Source of the DNA: Endozoicomonas gorgoniicola
GTDB taxonomy: Bacteria; Pseudomonadota; Gammaproteobacteria; Pseudomonadales; Endozoicomonadaceae
Assembly (NCBI RefSeq): GCF_025562715.2
Contig: NZ_JAPFCC010000001.1
Coordinates: 1,258,501 to 1,322,500 of the forward strand
Reading direction: 5' to 3'
DNA length: 64,000 nt
Position numbers and translations under genes: made by a program. Of this stretch, positions 1-8,242 are shown in pieces (position 1 is the stretch's first letter; every line of letters starts with the position of its first letter). The notes under the pieces were generated by a model. The model made no database searches and was not told the DNA's origin. It was given only the letters and a program-made list of their open reading frames with translations.

Positions 1-1
1 A

Positions 2-733
2 ACAGAGTCTGGTTGTCTGGTTATTGACGGACGCCCGGGCAGTCAGGCAGGGCCGCTAATGATGCCGGGGATCAATGAGGACCAGCTGGACAGTGCCAGA
101 GAGAATAAAATAGTGGTTGTGCCCTCCAGCCCTGCGGCGCTGATGCTACCTGTCCTTAAGCCACTGGAAGAAGCACTGGGCATTGACTCAGTGAGTGTGA
201 CGGTGTGCCAGTCGGTATCGGATCTGGGCAATGACGGGATTAATGAACTGCGCAAACAGACCATTGAGCTGTTAAACGGCAAGCCGGTCTCAGGTGGTCG
301 CATGGCATTTAACCTGTTGCCGCAGGTGGGAGAGCTTGACAGCAACGGTGTGTCTTCTCAGGAACAGTGCATTATTAATGAACTGGTTGAAGGGCTCGGC
401 AGTGAGGATGTGCGGATTAACCCAACCTGCGTCAGGGTTCCTGTGTTTTTCGGTGACAGCCTGTCGATTCAGCTGGAGTTGGATAGGCAGGTCGACGCCG
501 CCGCTGTCAGAGAGCTGCTTTCTGGTGTCCGTGGGGTAGAGCTAACGACAGGGGATGATCATCCAACGGTTGAAACCGTTGCGGGAAATGACAGCATTGT
601 GGTGGGCCGAATCCGTCATCAGACGGCATTTGCCGGACAACTGGCATTGTGGCTGGTGGCAGACCCGGTAAGACGTACAGCCATTAACACCATAGACATG
701 GCAGAAATATTGCTAAAAGACTTTTTAAAATGA
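2..733 (+). CDS. Usg-1 / aspartate-semialdehyde dehydrogenase-like protein (5'-truncated by window)
   Basis: The frame is open to base 2, so the gene starts outside the window; the ATG at 59 is internal. The visible part matches the C-terminal dimerisation and catalytic half of the Asd/Usg-1 family: a GCLVID strand, then a VVPSSPAALMLPVLKPL segment, then GGRMAFNLLPQVG and PTCVRVPVFFGDSL. In true Asd the equivalent of the PSSPA segment carries the catalytic cysteine (N-x-N-C-[ST]). Here serines occupy it, as expected of the Usg-1 branch, whose role is not established. Its position immediately upstream of fimV and truA is the arrangement in Pseudomonas (PA3116-fimV-truA). Dehydrogenase activity is therefore unlikely; family assignment is firm. 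Confidence 0.85.
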   Translation, partial: TESGCLVIDGRPGSQAGPLMMPGINEDQLDSARENKIVVVPSSPAALMLPVLKPLEEALGIDSVSVTVCQSVSDLGNDGINELRKQTIELLNGKPVSGGRMAFNLLPQVGELDSNGVSSQEQCIINELVEGLGSEDVRINPTCVRVPVFFGDSLSIQLELDRQVDAAAVRELLSGVRGVELTTGDDHPTVETVAGNDSIVVGRIRHQTAFAGQLALWLVADPVRRTAINTIDMAEILLKDFLK

Positions 734-761
734 TAACTTAGCTGTTATCGGTCAAGCTCCC

Positions 762-790
762 TTATTGTCCTTGTTTGAAAGGGGTACAAT
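762..790 (+). promoter_or_regulatory. Candidate sigma-70 promoter upstream of fimV
   Basis: A TACAAT -10-like hexamer at 785-790 lies 17 bases after a weak -35-like TTATTG at 762-767, about 200 bases before fimV. The -35 match is poor, so this is tentative. Further down the leader a perfect 9-bp inverted repeat (CCGGGAAAG at 934-942, CTTTCCCGG at 964-972) could fold just ahead of the fimV ribosome-binding site. Confidence 0.3.
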
Positions 791-991
791 AAAGTCAGAC
801 TGTGGTTTTTGTCCTGTTTGCCGACGAAAACTACATCTGCAGTAAACAGTCATGAGTATGAAATGCCGTTTTCGTTACCTTCAATGATGAAAATGGCATT
901 GATATTGGCATGGTAAAAGGGGCAGGTGGAGTTCCGGGAAAGAGATTGAGGCTCGTCTGTTGGCTTTCCCGGCAAAAAACAACAAGGATTC

Positions 992-3313
992 ATGATGAGA
1001 CTACAGAAGCTTGTAGTAGCTATGGCTATGACAGGAGCTTTGGGCTCGGGTTTGGCTAATGCACTGGGTTTAGGAGAAGTGACCATGCATTCGTCGCTGA
1101 ACCAGCCTCTGGATGCTCAAATAGAGCTACTGCAACTCAGGGACCTCACCCGCAACGAAATTCTGCCAAACCTTGCCAGCCGCAGTGATTTTCAAAGGGC
1201 TGGTATCGACCGGCCTTTCTCTCTGTCCAGTCTCGATTTTAAAACCAGGATTCGTGAAGATGGTACCGGGTATATTCATGTGACCAGTGCGGATGCCGTC
1301 CGTGAACCGTTTCTTAATTTTCTGATGGAAGTACACTGGCCCAGTGGCAGGCTGCTCAGGGAGTATACCCTGTTACTTGATCCTCCCACATTCAGTGAGC
1401 AACCGGCGCAGCCTGTTCGTCCTGCGACGACTTTCTCCACAACGAGCCAGCCCTACGCGGCCCGTCCTCCGATCCAGCAGCCCGAACCTTATGTTGAGCC
1501 TCACAACAGGCGGACTGATGATTACCTGCCTGCTCCGGAAATGGCTCTGCAACCCGAAATCCGCCCAGTCACTGAGCGATCATCTGGCAGCACCTGGCAG
1601 ACGACACAGGATGATACGACAACCGGTTCCACAATAAGAAGCTACGAGGTTCAGCCAAACGACAATCTGTGGAGTATTGCCCGGGCTGTCAGGCCATCGG
1701 GAGAACTGTCGGTTCAGCAAACCATGATGGCTATTCAGCGCAATAACCCGAATGCCTTTATGCGGAAAAACATCAATGAGCTGAAGAAAGGGCAGGTGCT
1801 GCGTATTCCAACTCAGGACGACATATTGTCCATGAGTTACCAGGACTCTGTCGCCGAAGTGGCAAAACAGAATCGTGAGTGGCAGGCCCGCCTCGAACAA
1901 CTGGATGCCAGTCGTCGTTCAAAAGCCGATTCGACGGGTGATGGAAAAGCGGTTGATGGTCGTTTAACTATTGTAGGCTCAGACAATGCCGCTGTGATGG
2001 GTAAGGACCTGGGTGGCGGTGGTAGTAGTAGTGCTGACACCAGCGCTTTGCAGAACGATCTCAGTATAACCCAGGAAAAAATGGATGAACTGAGTCGTGA
2101 AAACGATGAACTGAGAAGTCGCCTGAAAGACCTGGATGAGCAGATTGCTACCCTGAAACGGCTGATTACTCTGAAAGATGACCAGATGGCGGCTCTGCAG
2201 TCTTCGGGTAATGAACCTGAAGCCAGACCCCAGCCCAAGCCTGCTTCAGAACCGACACCAATGGCTCCACCGAAGGAAGAGGACAGCCTGCTGTTCTGGA
2301 TTCTGGGTGCCCTGGTTCCCGTTGGTCTGGCCGGTGCATTCCTGGCGTATCGCCGCCGCAAGAAGGCTCAGGATGAAGACGATTTTGATATTGATGATGA
2401 TGGTTCGAAAGAAATGCCGCTCATGGGCGAGGACCTTTTAGCCGACGACGAAGAACTGCAGCTGGATGAGGCTCTGGAGATTGACGAAGAGGCTCTGATT
2501 GATAAAGAGTTTGAAGACGAGCCTGAAGAGACCGTTCAGCAGACTCAGGATGCCCTCAGTGAAGCGGATATTTACATTGCTTATGGTCGTTTTCCGCAGG
2601 CTGCTGAGCTGTTGGGTAAGTCGATATCGGCTGAGCCTGAGCGCACAGATTTACGTTTGAAACTGTTAGAAGTTCACGCTGAAGCCAATGACCTGGATAG
2701 TTTTAAAGCTGCATTAGCTGAGCTGGAAGCCCTGGGTAATGAAGATGCTAACCGGCAGGCCGACGTATTTAAAGCTCGCTTCCTGACTGATGCCTTCACT
2801 CAGGAAGGAGAAGAAGCGGTTGTTAATGACCTGATCGATGTTGATCTGAGTGAAGAGGCTGACAGTGAGCTGGAGACCGAAGCCGAAGAGCTTGGGGATG
2901 ATCTGGAATTTGACTTCAGTGAAGACGATGAAGGGGATGAAGAGCTGCCCGACCTTGATCTTGAAGATCTGGATCTGGTTGATGAGCCCGATGCTGAAGG
3001 AGATGATGATCTGGATCTTGGCTTTGACCCTGACTCAGACTCTGATTCAGACTCTGACTTTAAAGAGGAAAGTGCTGGCGACAGCGCAATTTCGGACAGT
3101 ATGTCCGATTTCGAAGCAGCGCTGGATGAAGACGATGACCTTGACTTTCTTTCTGACGAAGACGAAGTGTCCACCAAGCTTGACCTGGCAAGGGCTTACA
3201 TAGATATGGGTGATCAGGAAGGCGCCCGTGAGATTCTGCAGGAAGTGCTGGACAGTGGCAACGATGAACAGAAAGAGGAAGCTCAGACTCTGATTCAGGG
3301 GCTGAGCAATTGA
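992..3313 (+). CDS. fimV: FimV, peptidoglycan-binding polar hub protein
   Basis: FimV is an inner-membrane protein that binds peptidoglycan and organises the cell pole; in Pseudomonas it is needed for type IV pilus assembly and twitching. The 773-residue product shows the family layout: an N-terminal signal segment ending around SGLANALG, the conserved N-terminal domain (LGEVTMHSSLNQPLDAQIEL), a LysM domain at about 213-272, a coiled coil at about 350-400, one membrane helix at about 432-452 followed by RRRKK, a long acidic cytoplasmic region with an Asp-Ser repeat near 680, and the C-terminal FimV helical module (about 725-773, starting VSTKLDLARAYIDMGD). AAGGA precedes the ATG. It is somewhat shorter than Pseudomonas FimV, mainly in the acidic linker. 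Confidence 0.93.
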   Translation: MMRLQKLVVAMAMTGALGSGLANALGLGEVTMHSSLNQPLDAQIELLQLRDLTRNEILPNLASRSDFQRAGIDRPFSLSSLDFKTRIREDGTGYIHVTSADAVREPFLNFLMEVHWPSGRLLREYTLLLDPPTFSEQPAQPVRPATTFSTTSQPYAARPPIQQPEPYVEPHNRRTDDYLPAPEMALQPEIRPVTERSSGSTWQTTQDDTTTGSTIRSYEVQPNDNLWSIARAVRPSGELSVQQTMMAIQRNNPNAFMRKNINELKKGQVLRIPTQDDILSMSYQDSVAEVAKQNREWQARLEQLDASRRSKADSTGDGKAVDGRLTIVGSDNAAVMGKDLGGGGSSSADTSALQNDLSITQEKMDELSRENDELRSRLKDLDEQIATLKRLITLKDDQMAALQSSGNEPEARPQPKPASEPTPMAPPKEEDSLLFWILGALVPVGLAGAFLAYRRRKKAQDEDDFDIDDDGSKEMPLMGEDLLADDEELQLDEALEIDEEALIDKEFEDEPEETVQQTQDALSEADIYIAYGRFPQAAELLGKSISAEPERTDLRLKLLEVHAEANDLDSFKAALAELEALGNEDANRQADVFKARFLTDAFTQEGEEAVVNDLIDVDLSEEADSELETEAEELGDDLEFDFSEDDEGDEELPDLDLEDLDLVDEPDAEGDDDLDLGFDPDSDSDSDSDFKEESAGDSAISDSMSDFEAALDEDDDLDFLSDEDEVSTKLDLARAYIDMGDQEGAREILQEVLDSGNDEQKEEAQTLIQGLSN

Positions 3314-3393
3314 ACTGACTGTCGGTAAATCCGGTTTGCAAATTGCGGCGTCTGTTATTACATTCGCTGCTTTTGTATTCAAGTAGAGTGTTC

Positions 3394-4200
3394 ATGCCCC
3401 GTTTCGCAGCCAGTGTTCAATACGACGGTTCCCACTACCATGGCTGGCAGAGCCTGAAAAGCGGCCTGCCAACAGTTCAGGCGGCTGTTGAAGCTGCCCT
3501 CTCTAAAGTGGCTAATCATCCTGTTTCTGTGGTGTGTGCTGGCCGTACCGATGCCGGTGTTCACGGTTCTAACCAGATTATTCATTTTGATTCCGATTCG
3601 GTTCGCAGCGAACGTGGCTGGGCTTATGGCTCAAATACCAACCTGCCGGATGATGTGGCGATTAACTGGGTCATGCCCGTTTGTGATGAGTTCCATGCAC
3701 GCTTTTCAGCACAGTGGCGTCGCTATCGTTACGTGATTTATAACCATCCGATTCGTCCTGCTCACCTGCCCAAAGGTGTGACCTGGAATTATCGGCCCCT
3801 GGACGCAGAACGTATGCAGGTCGCAGCGCAGTATCTGGTTGGTGAGCATGATTTTACCTCCTATCGAGCGGTTCAGTGTCAGGCTAAGAATCCGGTTCGT
3901 ACCATTTCCCGGTTAACGGTTACACGGCATGGCCATCTGATTGTGCTGGACATTCAGGCTAACGCCTTTCTGCACCACATGGTTCGGAATATTGCAGGCG
4001 TACTGATGACCATTGGTTCAGGGAAGCATGAACCTGACTGGGCAAAGACCGTTCTGGAAGCAAGAGACAGAACTGAAGGTGGTGTGACTGCGCCACCATT
4101 TGGTTTGTACTTTGTGGATGTGGGCTACCCGGAAACATTCGGCCTGCCAGCCAGTGAGCCTAATCCGCATTTTGTTGCGCCTTTGTTGCCCTGGCCGTAA
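3394..4200 (+). CDS. truA: tRNA pseudouridine(38-40) synthase TruA
   Basis: TruA converts uridines 38-40 of the tRNA anticodon stem-loop to pseudouridine. The 268-residue product begins MPRFAASVQYDGSHYHGWQ and carries the catalytic motif GRTDAGVHG, with the nucleophile at Asp53, and the later LDIQANAFLHHMVRNIAG block typical of the family. The frame extends upstream to a TTG at 3343, but the ATG at 3394 matches the family start and length (E. coli TruA is 270 residues). It follows fimV by 80 bases, as in Pseudomonas. Confidence 0.95.
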   Translation: MPRFAASVQYDGSHYHGWQSLKSGLPTVQAAVEAALSKVANHPVSVVCAGRTDAGVHGSNQIIHFDSDSVRSERGWAYGSNTNLPDDVAINWVMPVCDEFHARFSAQWRRYRYVIYNHPIRPAHLPKGVTWNYRPLDAERMQVAAQYLVGEHDFTSYRAVQCQAKNPVRTISRLTVTRHGHLIVLDIQANAFLHHMVRNIAGVLMTIGSGKHEPDWAKTVLEARDRTEGGVTAPPFGLYFVDVGYPETFGLPASEPNPHFVAPLLPWP

Positions 4201-4287
4201 GGCTCACTTCATGAAAGACACTCATGGAAGACAAGGAAGTTCGGTTTCTGCTAATATCGATTTTCTTTACCCATCCGCAGTAAGGCA

Positions 4288-5016
4288 ATGTCTCTGGATA
4301 CTACTTCCTTAAATAAGCAGACCTCTTTAACCAGGCAAACATCCCTGGCAAAAAAGGTTAGTAAAACCCGAATAAAGGTGTGTGGCATTACCTCGGTTGA
4401 GGATGCAGTGGCGGCTGTTGATGCGGGCGCTGATGCGATTGGGCTGGTGTTTTACGAAAAAAGCCCAAGGTTTGTCAGTATAGAACAGGCTCGTGAGATC
4501 GCTGCCAGTGTGCCACCGTTTATATCTGTTGTGGGACTGTTTGTTGATGCAGAGGATGAGTTTATACAGGCAGTGCTGGAGCAGGTGCCTCTGACGCTGT
4601 TGCAGTTTCATGGGAATGAGCCGGATAGCTGGTGTCAGCGCTGGAACCGGCAGTATATCAAGGCTTTGCGGGTGCGCCCGGAAATGTCTGTGAAACAGGT
4701 AGTAGCGAAATACCCCGGTGCCAGTGGAGTATTGCTGGATGCCTATCGTAAAGGGGTGCCGGGTGGGACAGGGGAGTCGTTTGACTGGACTTTAATCCCC
4801 GACTCTCTGGAAAAGCCGGTCGTTCTGGCCGGTGGGCTGAGTGCAACCAATGTTGCCGAAGCCATCAAAAAGGTTTCACCGTTTGCAGTCGATGTCAGCA
4901 GTGGCGTTGAATTGAAACCCGGAGTGAAAAATCACGACGCTGTCAGGGCCTTTGCCAGGGCTGTTGTGAGAGAGAATGATCAGGCTTCTGGTCAGTGTGA
5001 AGCAGGCGAACGCTGA
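4288..5016 (+). CDS. trpF: Phosphoribosylanthranilate isomerase
   Basis: TrpF catalyses the Amadori rearrangement of phosphoribosylanthranilate in tryptophan synthesis. The TIM-barrel enzyme starts at RIKVCGITSVEDA, with the catalytic Cys in KVCGIT, and continues through the family blocks GLVFYEKSPRFVS, VGLFVDAE, LQFHGNE, VLLDAYRKGVPGGTGESFDW, VVLAGGLSATNV and VDVSSGVE. The 242-residue product carries about 27 extra N-terminal residues made of an imperfect TSLxxQ peptide repeat; the ATG is preceded by AAGG and no internal ATG lies near the domain start. It heads a trpF-trpB-trpA group next to accD. Confidence 0.93.
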   Translation: MSLDTTSLNKQTSLTRQTSLAKKVSKTRIKVCGITSVEDAVAAVDAGADAIGLVFYEKSPRFVSIEQAREIAASVPPFISVVGLFVDAEDEFIQAVLEQVPLTLLQFHGNEPDSWCQRWNRQYIKALRVRPEMSVKQVVAKYPGASGVLLDAYRKGVPGGTGESFDWTLIPDSLEKPVVLAGGLSATNVAEAIKKVSPFAVDVSSGVELKPGVKNHDAVRAFARAVVRENDQASGQCEAGER

Positions 5017-5048
5017 AAGCAGTAGCCGGTAGAAATAGTAGGTAGAAA

Positions 5049-6296
5049 ATGTCGGATCAGAGCAAGTCTCAAAAGACTCTTGATAATGAAGCGTACCAGC
5101 AACCGGACGACAGTGGCCACTTCGGTCAGTTCGGTGGTCGCTATGTTGCAGAAACCCTGACCAGTGCTTTGCAGGAGCTGGAGGCAACGTATCGGGAGCT
5201 TTGGCGGGATCCGGCATTTCAGAAAGATTTTGACTATGATCTGGCTCACTTTGTTGGTCGCCCGTCGCCTTTGTATCATGCTGAGCGCTGGTCAGAGAAG
5301 CTGGGTGGCGCACAGATTTATCTTAAGCGTGAAGACCTGAACCATACCGGTGCCCACAAGATAAACCATGCGGTGGGTCAGGCGCTTCTGGCGAAACATA
5401 TGGGTAAAACCCGTATCATCGCCGAAACGGGTGCTGGTCAGCACGGGGTGGCGACCGCCACGGTGGCTGCCCGACTGGGACTGGAATGCGTTGTTTATAT
5501 GGGTGCGAAGGATGTTGAGCGCCAGGCGCTGAACGTGTATCGCATGAAACTCCTGGGCGCAACGGTGGTGCCGGTAACCAGCGGTTCCCAGACTTTGAAA
5601 GATGCCATTAATGAAGCGCTCAGGGACTGGGTCGCCCGTCCTGAAGAAACTTTCTATATTCTTGGAACGGTTTGCGGACCTCACCCTTATCCGGAAATGG
5701 TGCGTGATTTTCAGAGTATTATTGGCCGGGAAGCTAAACAGCAGTGCCAGAAAATGACAGGCAAGCTGCCAGATGTCCTGGTAGCGTGTGTCGGCGGTGG
5801 CTCTAATGCCATGGGACTGTTCTATGAGTTTATCGAGGATCAGAGTGTCAAGATCATCGGTGTTGAAGCGGGAGGCCTTGGCGTTGAGTCTGGTGAACAC
5901 GCTGCCCGTATGGCGGGTGATCGTAAAGGGGTATTCCAGGGGCAGCGCAGTTTCCTGATGTGCGATGATGACGGGCAGATTACCGAAAGCTATTCTGTCT
6001 CAGCCGGTCTGGACTATCCGGGCGTCGGTCCTGAACACAGCTACCTGCGTGAGATTGGACGCGCTGAGTATGTTTATGCCACCGATGATGAGGCACTGGC
6101 TGCTTTCCGGGGCCTGACCCGAATGGAAGGCATTATGCCTGCGCTGGAAAGTTCGCACGCCCTGGCTTATGTTGAGAAGCTGGCACCGACTATGAAAAAA
6201 GATCAGGTGATCATCGTTAATTTGTCCGGTCGTGGTGATAAAGACATTCATACCGTCGCGGCCATTGACGGGCTGGATGTGGGTCTGCAGGGATAA
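5049..6296 (+). CDS. trpB: Tryptophan synthase beta chain
   Basis: TrpB condenses indole with serine using pyridoxal phosphate, receiving indole from TrpA through the subunit tunnel. The 415-residue product has the cofactor lysine at K104 in HTGAHKINHAVGQ, the AETGAGQHGVATA substrate loop, and the phosphate-binding CVGGGSNAMG block. Length and motifs are those of the standard TrpB1 form. A GGTAG sequence precedes the ATG. It is 32 bases after trpF and 12 bases before trpA, so the three are probably cotranscribed. Confidence 0.97.
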   Translation: MSDQSKSQKTLDNEAYQQPDDSGHFGQFGGRYVAETLTSALQELEATYRELWRDPAFQKDFDYDLAHFVGRPSPLYHAERWSEKLGGAQIYLKREDLNHTGAHKINHAVGQALLAKHMGKTRIIAETGAGQHGVATATVAARLGLECVVYMGAKDVERQALNVYRMKLLGATVVPVTSGSQTLKDAINEALRDWVARPEETFYILGTVCGPHPYPEMVRDFQSIIGREAKQQCQKMTGKLPDVLVACVGGGSNAMGLFYEFIEDQSVKIIGVEAGGLGVESGEHAARMAGDRKGVFQGQRSFLMCDDDGQITESYSVSAGLDYPGVGPEHSYLREIGRAEYVYATDDEALAAFRGLTRMEGIMPALESSHALAYVEKLAPTMKKDQVIIVNLSGRGDKDIHTVAAIDGLDVGLQG

Positions 6297-6308
6297 GGAG
6301 CAGTAATA

Positions 6309-7109
6309 ATGAGAATCAAACAGCGTTTTGCCAGACTGCAGGCTGAAAACCGTAAAGCCCTGGTGCCTTATATCACTGCCGGTGACCCGGCGGGTAAAAC
6401 CGTTGAGATGATGCATGAGCTGGTGAGAAACGGAGCCGATGTGATTGAGCTGGGTTTCCCGTTTTCGGACCCGGTAGCCGATGGGCCGGTTATTGCGAAG
6501 GCGCATCTGCGGGCATTATCACACGGTGTTACATTGAATGACGTTTTTTCAATGGTAAGTCACTTCCGGGAGACCGATAATGAGACCCCGGTGGTGCTGA
6601 TGGGCTACCTTAACCCCATTGAAATAATGGGTTATGAGGTGTTCGCTGAGAGCGCATCGAAAGCCGGTGTGGATGGTGTACTGGTCGTTGACCTGCCGCC
6701 AGAGTTTGCTGATGCTCTGGTTGCGCAGATCAGGCCAAAAGGCATTGATATGATCAACCTGATTACACCGACCACATCGGATGAACGAATCAAGAAAATC
6801 TGTTCAGTGGCTTCAGGCTTTATTTACTACGTATCACTGAAAGGTGTGACGGGGTCTGCCAGACTGGATGTTACCAGTGTGCAGCAGCGTGTGGCGCATA
6901 TTAAGCAGTTTACTGATATGCCTGTGGGTGTTGGCTTTGGTATCCGGGACGGAGAGTCGGCTGCAGCCATCAGTCAGGCGGCAGATGCTGTGATCGTGGG
7001 TACGGTGTTGGTTTCCGAGCTGGCGAAGTTTGACCAGGAAGGTGGAACCTGTTTGCAGCGTGTAGGTACTCAGGTGTCTGAGATGCGTATTGCCATGGAT
7101 AACCGCTGA
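6309..7109 (+). CDS. trpA: Tryptophan synthase alpha chain
   Basis: TrpA cleaves indole-3-glycerol phosphate to indole. The 266-residue TIM barrel has the catalytic pair in IELGFPFSDPVADG (Glu47 and Asp58, spaced 11 residues as in E. coli Glu49/Asp60), followed by YYVSLKGVTG and VGVGFGIRDGESA phosphate-binding loops. AAGGAG stands just before the start (trpB stop to trpA start is 12 bases), so translation is likely coupled. Confidence 0.97.
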   Translation: MRIKQRFARLQAENRKALVPYITAGDPAGKTVEMMHELVRNGADVIELGFPFSDPVADGPVIAKAHLRALSHGVTLNDVFSMVSHFRETDNETPVVLMGYLNPIEIMGYEVFAESASKAGVDGVLVVDLPPEFADALVAQIRPKGIDMINLITPTTSDERIKKICSVASGFIYYVSLKGVTGSARLDVTSVQQRVAHIKQFTDMPVGVGFGIRDGESAAAISQAADAVIVGTVLVSELAKFDQEGGTCLQRVGTQVSEMRIAMDNR

Positions 7110-7125
7110 CAGAGTGGACATTAAG

Positions 7126-7179
7126 CAGCAGGTGTTACCTGCTGTCGAGAGTGTGACTGCCAGGACCGGCAGCCACACT
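7126..7179 (+). promoter_or_regulatory. Two tandem hairpins between trpA and accD
   Basis: Hairpin one pairs CAGCAGGT (7126-7133) with ACCTGCTG (7137-7144) around a 3-base loop. Hairpin two pairs AGTGTGaCTGCC (7150-7161) with GGCAGcCACACT (7168-7179), 11 pairs with one mismatch. Neither is followed by a T run, so they are not classical terminators. They may attenuate or stabilise the transcript at the trpA/accD junction; that role is inference. Confidence 0.45.
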
Positions 7180-7205
7180 TTCAGAAAAACAGACAGGAAG
7201 CATTA

Positions 7206-8132
7206 ATGAGTAATTGGTTGGTCGACAAGCTGATTCCTTCACTGTCGCGTTCTTCCAGTGAGAAACGCAGCAGTAACGTGCCTGAAGGGTTGTGGCGAAA
7301 ATGTGTAAAGTGCGACTCCGTACTTTATCGTCCTGAGCTGGAGCGTAACCTGGATGTTTGCCCCAAGTGTTCGCACCATATGCGCATATCTGCCCGCAAA
7401 CGTCTGGATTACTTTCTGGATAAAGAAAACCGTGAAGAGCTGTTTGCAGATATTGAACCTGTCGACAAGCTGAAATTCCGCGACTCTAAAAAATACAAAG
7501 ACCGTTTGCATTCTGCACAGAAGGCCACCGGTGAAAAAGATGCGCTGGTTGTGTTCAAGGGTGAGCTTGAGAGTTTGCCGATTGTAGCCTGTGCTTTTGA
7601 GTTTGCCTTTATGGGTGGCTCCATGGGGTCTGTTGTCGGTGAAAAGTTTGCCCGGGCTGCAGAACTGTCTCTGGAACTGCGCATTCCCCTGGTGTGCTTT
7701 TCTGCCAGTGGCGGGGCGCGTATGCAGGAAGCTCTGTTCTCCCTGATGCAGATGGCAAAAACCAGTGCTGCCCTTGAACGCATGCGTCAGAAAAGTGTTC
7801 CTTACTTTTCGGTGATGACAGACCCGGTATACGGTGGGGTGTCGGCTTCACTGGCGATGCTTGGTGATTTGAATATTGCTGAACCAACTGCACTGATTGG
7901 CTTTGCCGGTCCCCGTGTTATTGAACAGACCGTTCGTGAAAAACTGCCTGAGGGGTTTCAGCGCAGTGAGTTCCTGCTGGAGCATGGCGCTATTGATATG
8001 ATCGTTGAGCGTTGTGAAATGCGCGCAACCATTGCCCGACTCTATCGGAAAATGAGTGGCATTACATTAGCACCAGAGGCTGACAGTGCCTTTGATGAAG
8101 AGGCTCCGGGCGATATTGATGTCCCGCAGTAA
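7206..8132 (+). CDS. accD: Acetyl-CoA carboxylase carboxyltransferase subunit beta
   Basis: AccD pairs with AccA to move the carboxyl group from biotin to acetyl-CoA, the first step of fatty acid synthesis. The 308-residue protein has the N-terminal zinc ribbon with Cys33, Cys36, Cys52 and Cys55 (C-x2-C-x15-C-x2-C), which binds mRNA and DNA in the E. coli homologue, then the crotonase-like carboxyltransferase core (MGGSMGSVVGEKFARA, SASGGARMQEAL, TDPVYGGVSASLA, FAGPRVIEQT). AGGAAG precedes the ATG. folC normally follows accD directly; here jetABCD intervenes. Confidence 0.97.
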   Translation: MSNWLVDKLIPSLSRSSSEKRSSNVPEGLWRKCVKCDSVLYRPELERNLDVCPKCSHHMRISARKRLDYFLDKENREELFADIEPVDKLKFRDSKKYKDRLHSAQKATGEKDALVVFKGELESLPIVACAFEFAFMGGSMGSVVGEKFARAAELSLELRIPLVCFSASGGARMQEALFSLMQMAKTSAALERMRQKSVPYFSVMTDPVYGGVSASLAMLGDLNIAEPTALIGFAGPRVIEQTVREKLPEGFQRSEFLLEHGAIDMIVERCEMRATIARLYRKMSGITLAPEADSAFDEEAPGDIDVPQ

Positions 8133-8161
8133 AGAAGAAACAGTGAATTGATCCGTTACGC

Positions 8162-8200
8162 AGGTTGGTAGCAGCATAAACGCTATGCTCTCACCAACCT
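8162..8200. repeat. REP-like palindrome, accD-jetA gap
   Basis: Outer arms AGGTTGGT (8162-8169) and ACCAACCT (8193-8200) pair perfectly; AGCATA/TATGCT pair inside, around an AAACGC-like loop. No T run follows. The outer arm resembles the GTAGGTTGGG palindrome at 16250, suggesting both belong to one repetitive extragenic palindrome family. Confidence 0.55.
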
Positions 8201-8242
8201 TCAAAACGACCTGTAACTTTCCCTCAAATTGACATTAATACT

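Noticed and set aside
2800..3177. Ser/Arg-rich minus-strand open frame inside fimV
   Set aside because: It is the complement of the Asp/Glu-rich acidic region of FimV; its skewed composition follows from the plus-strand codons.
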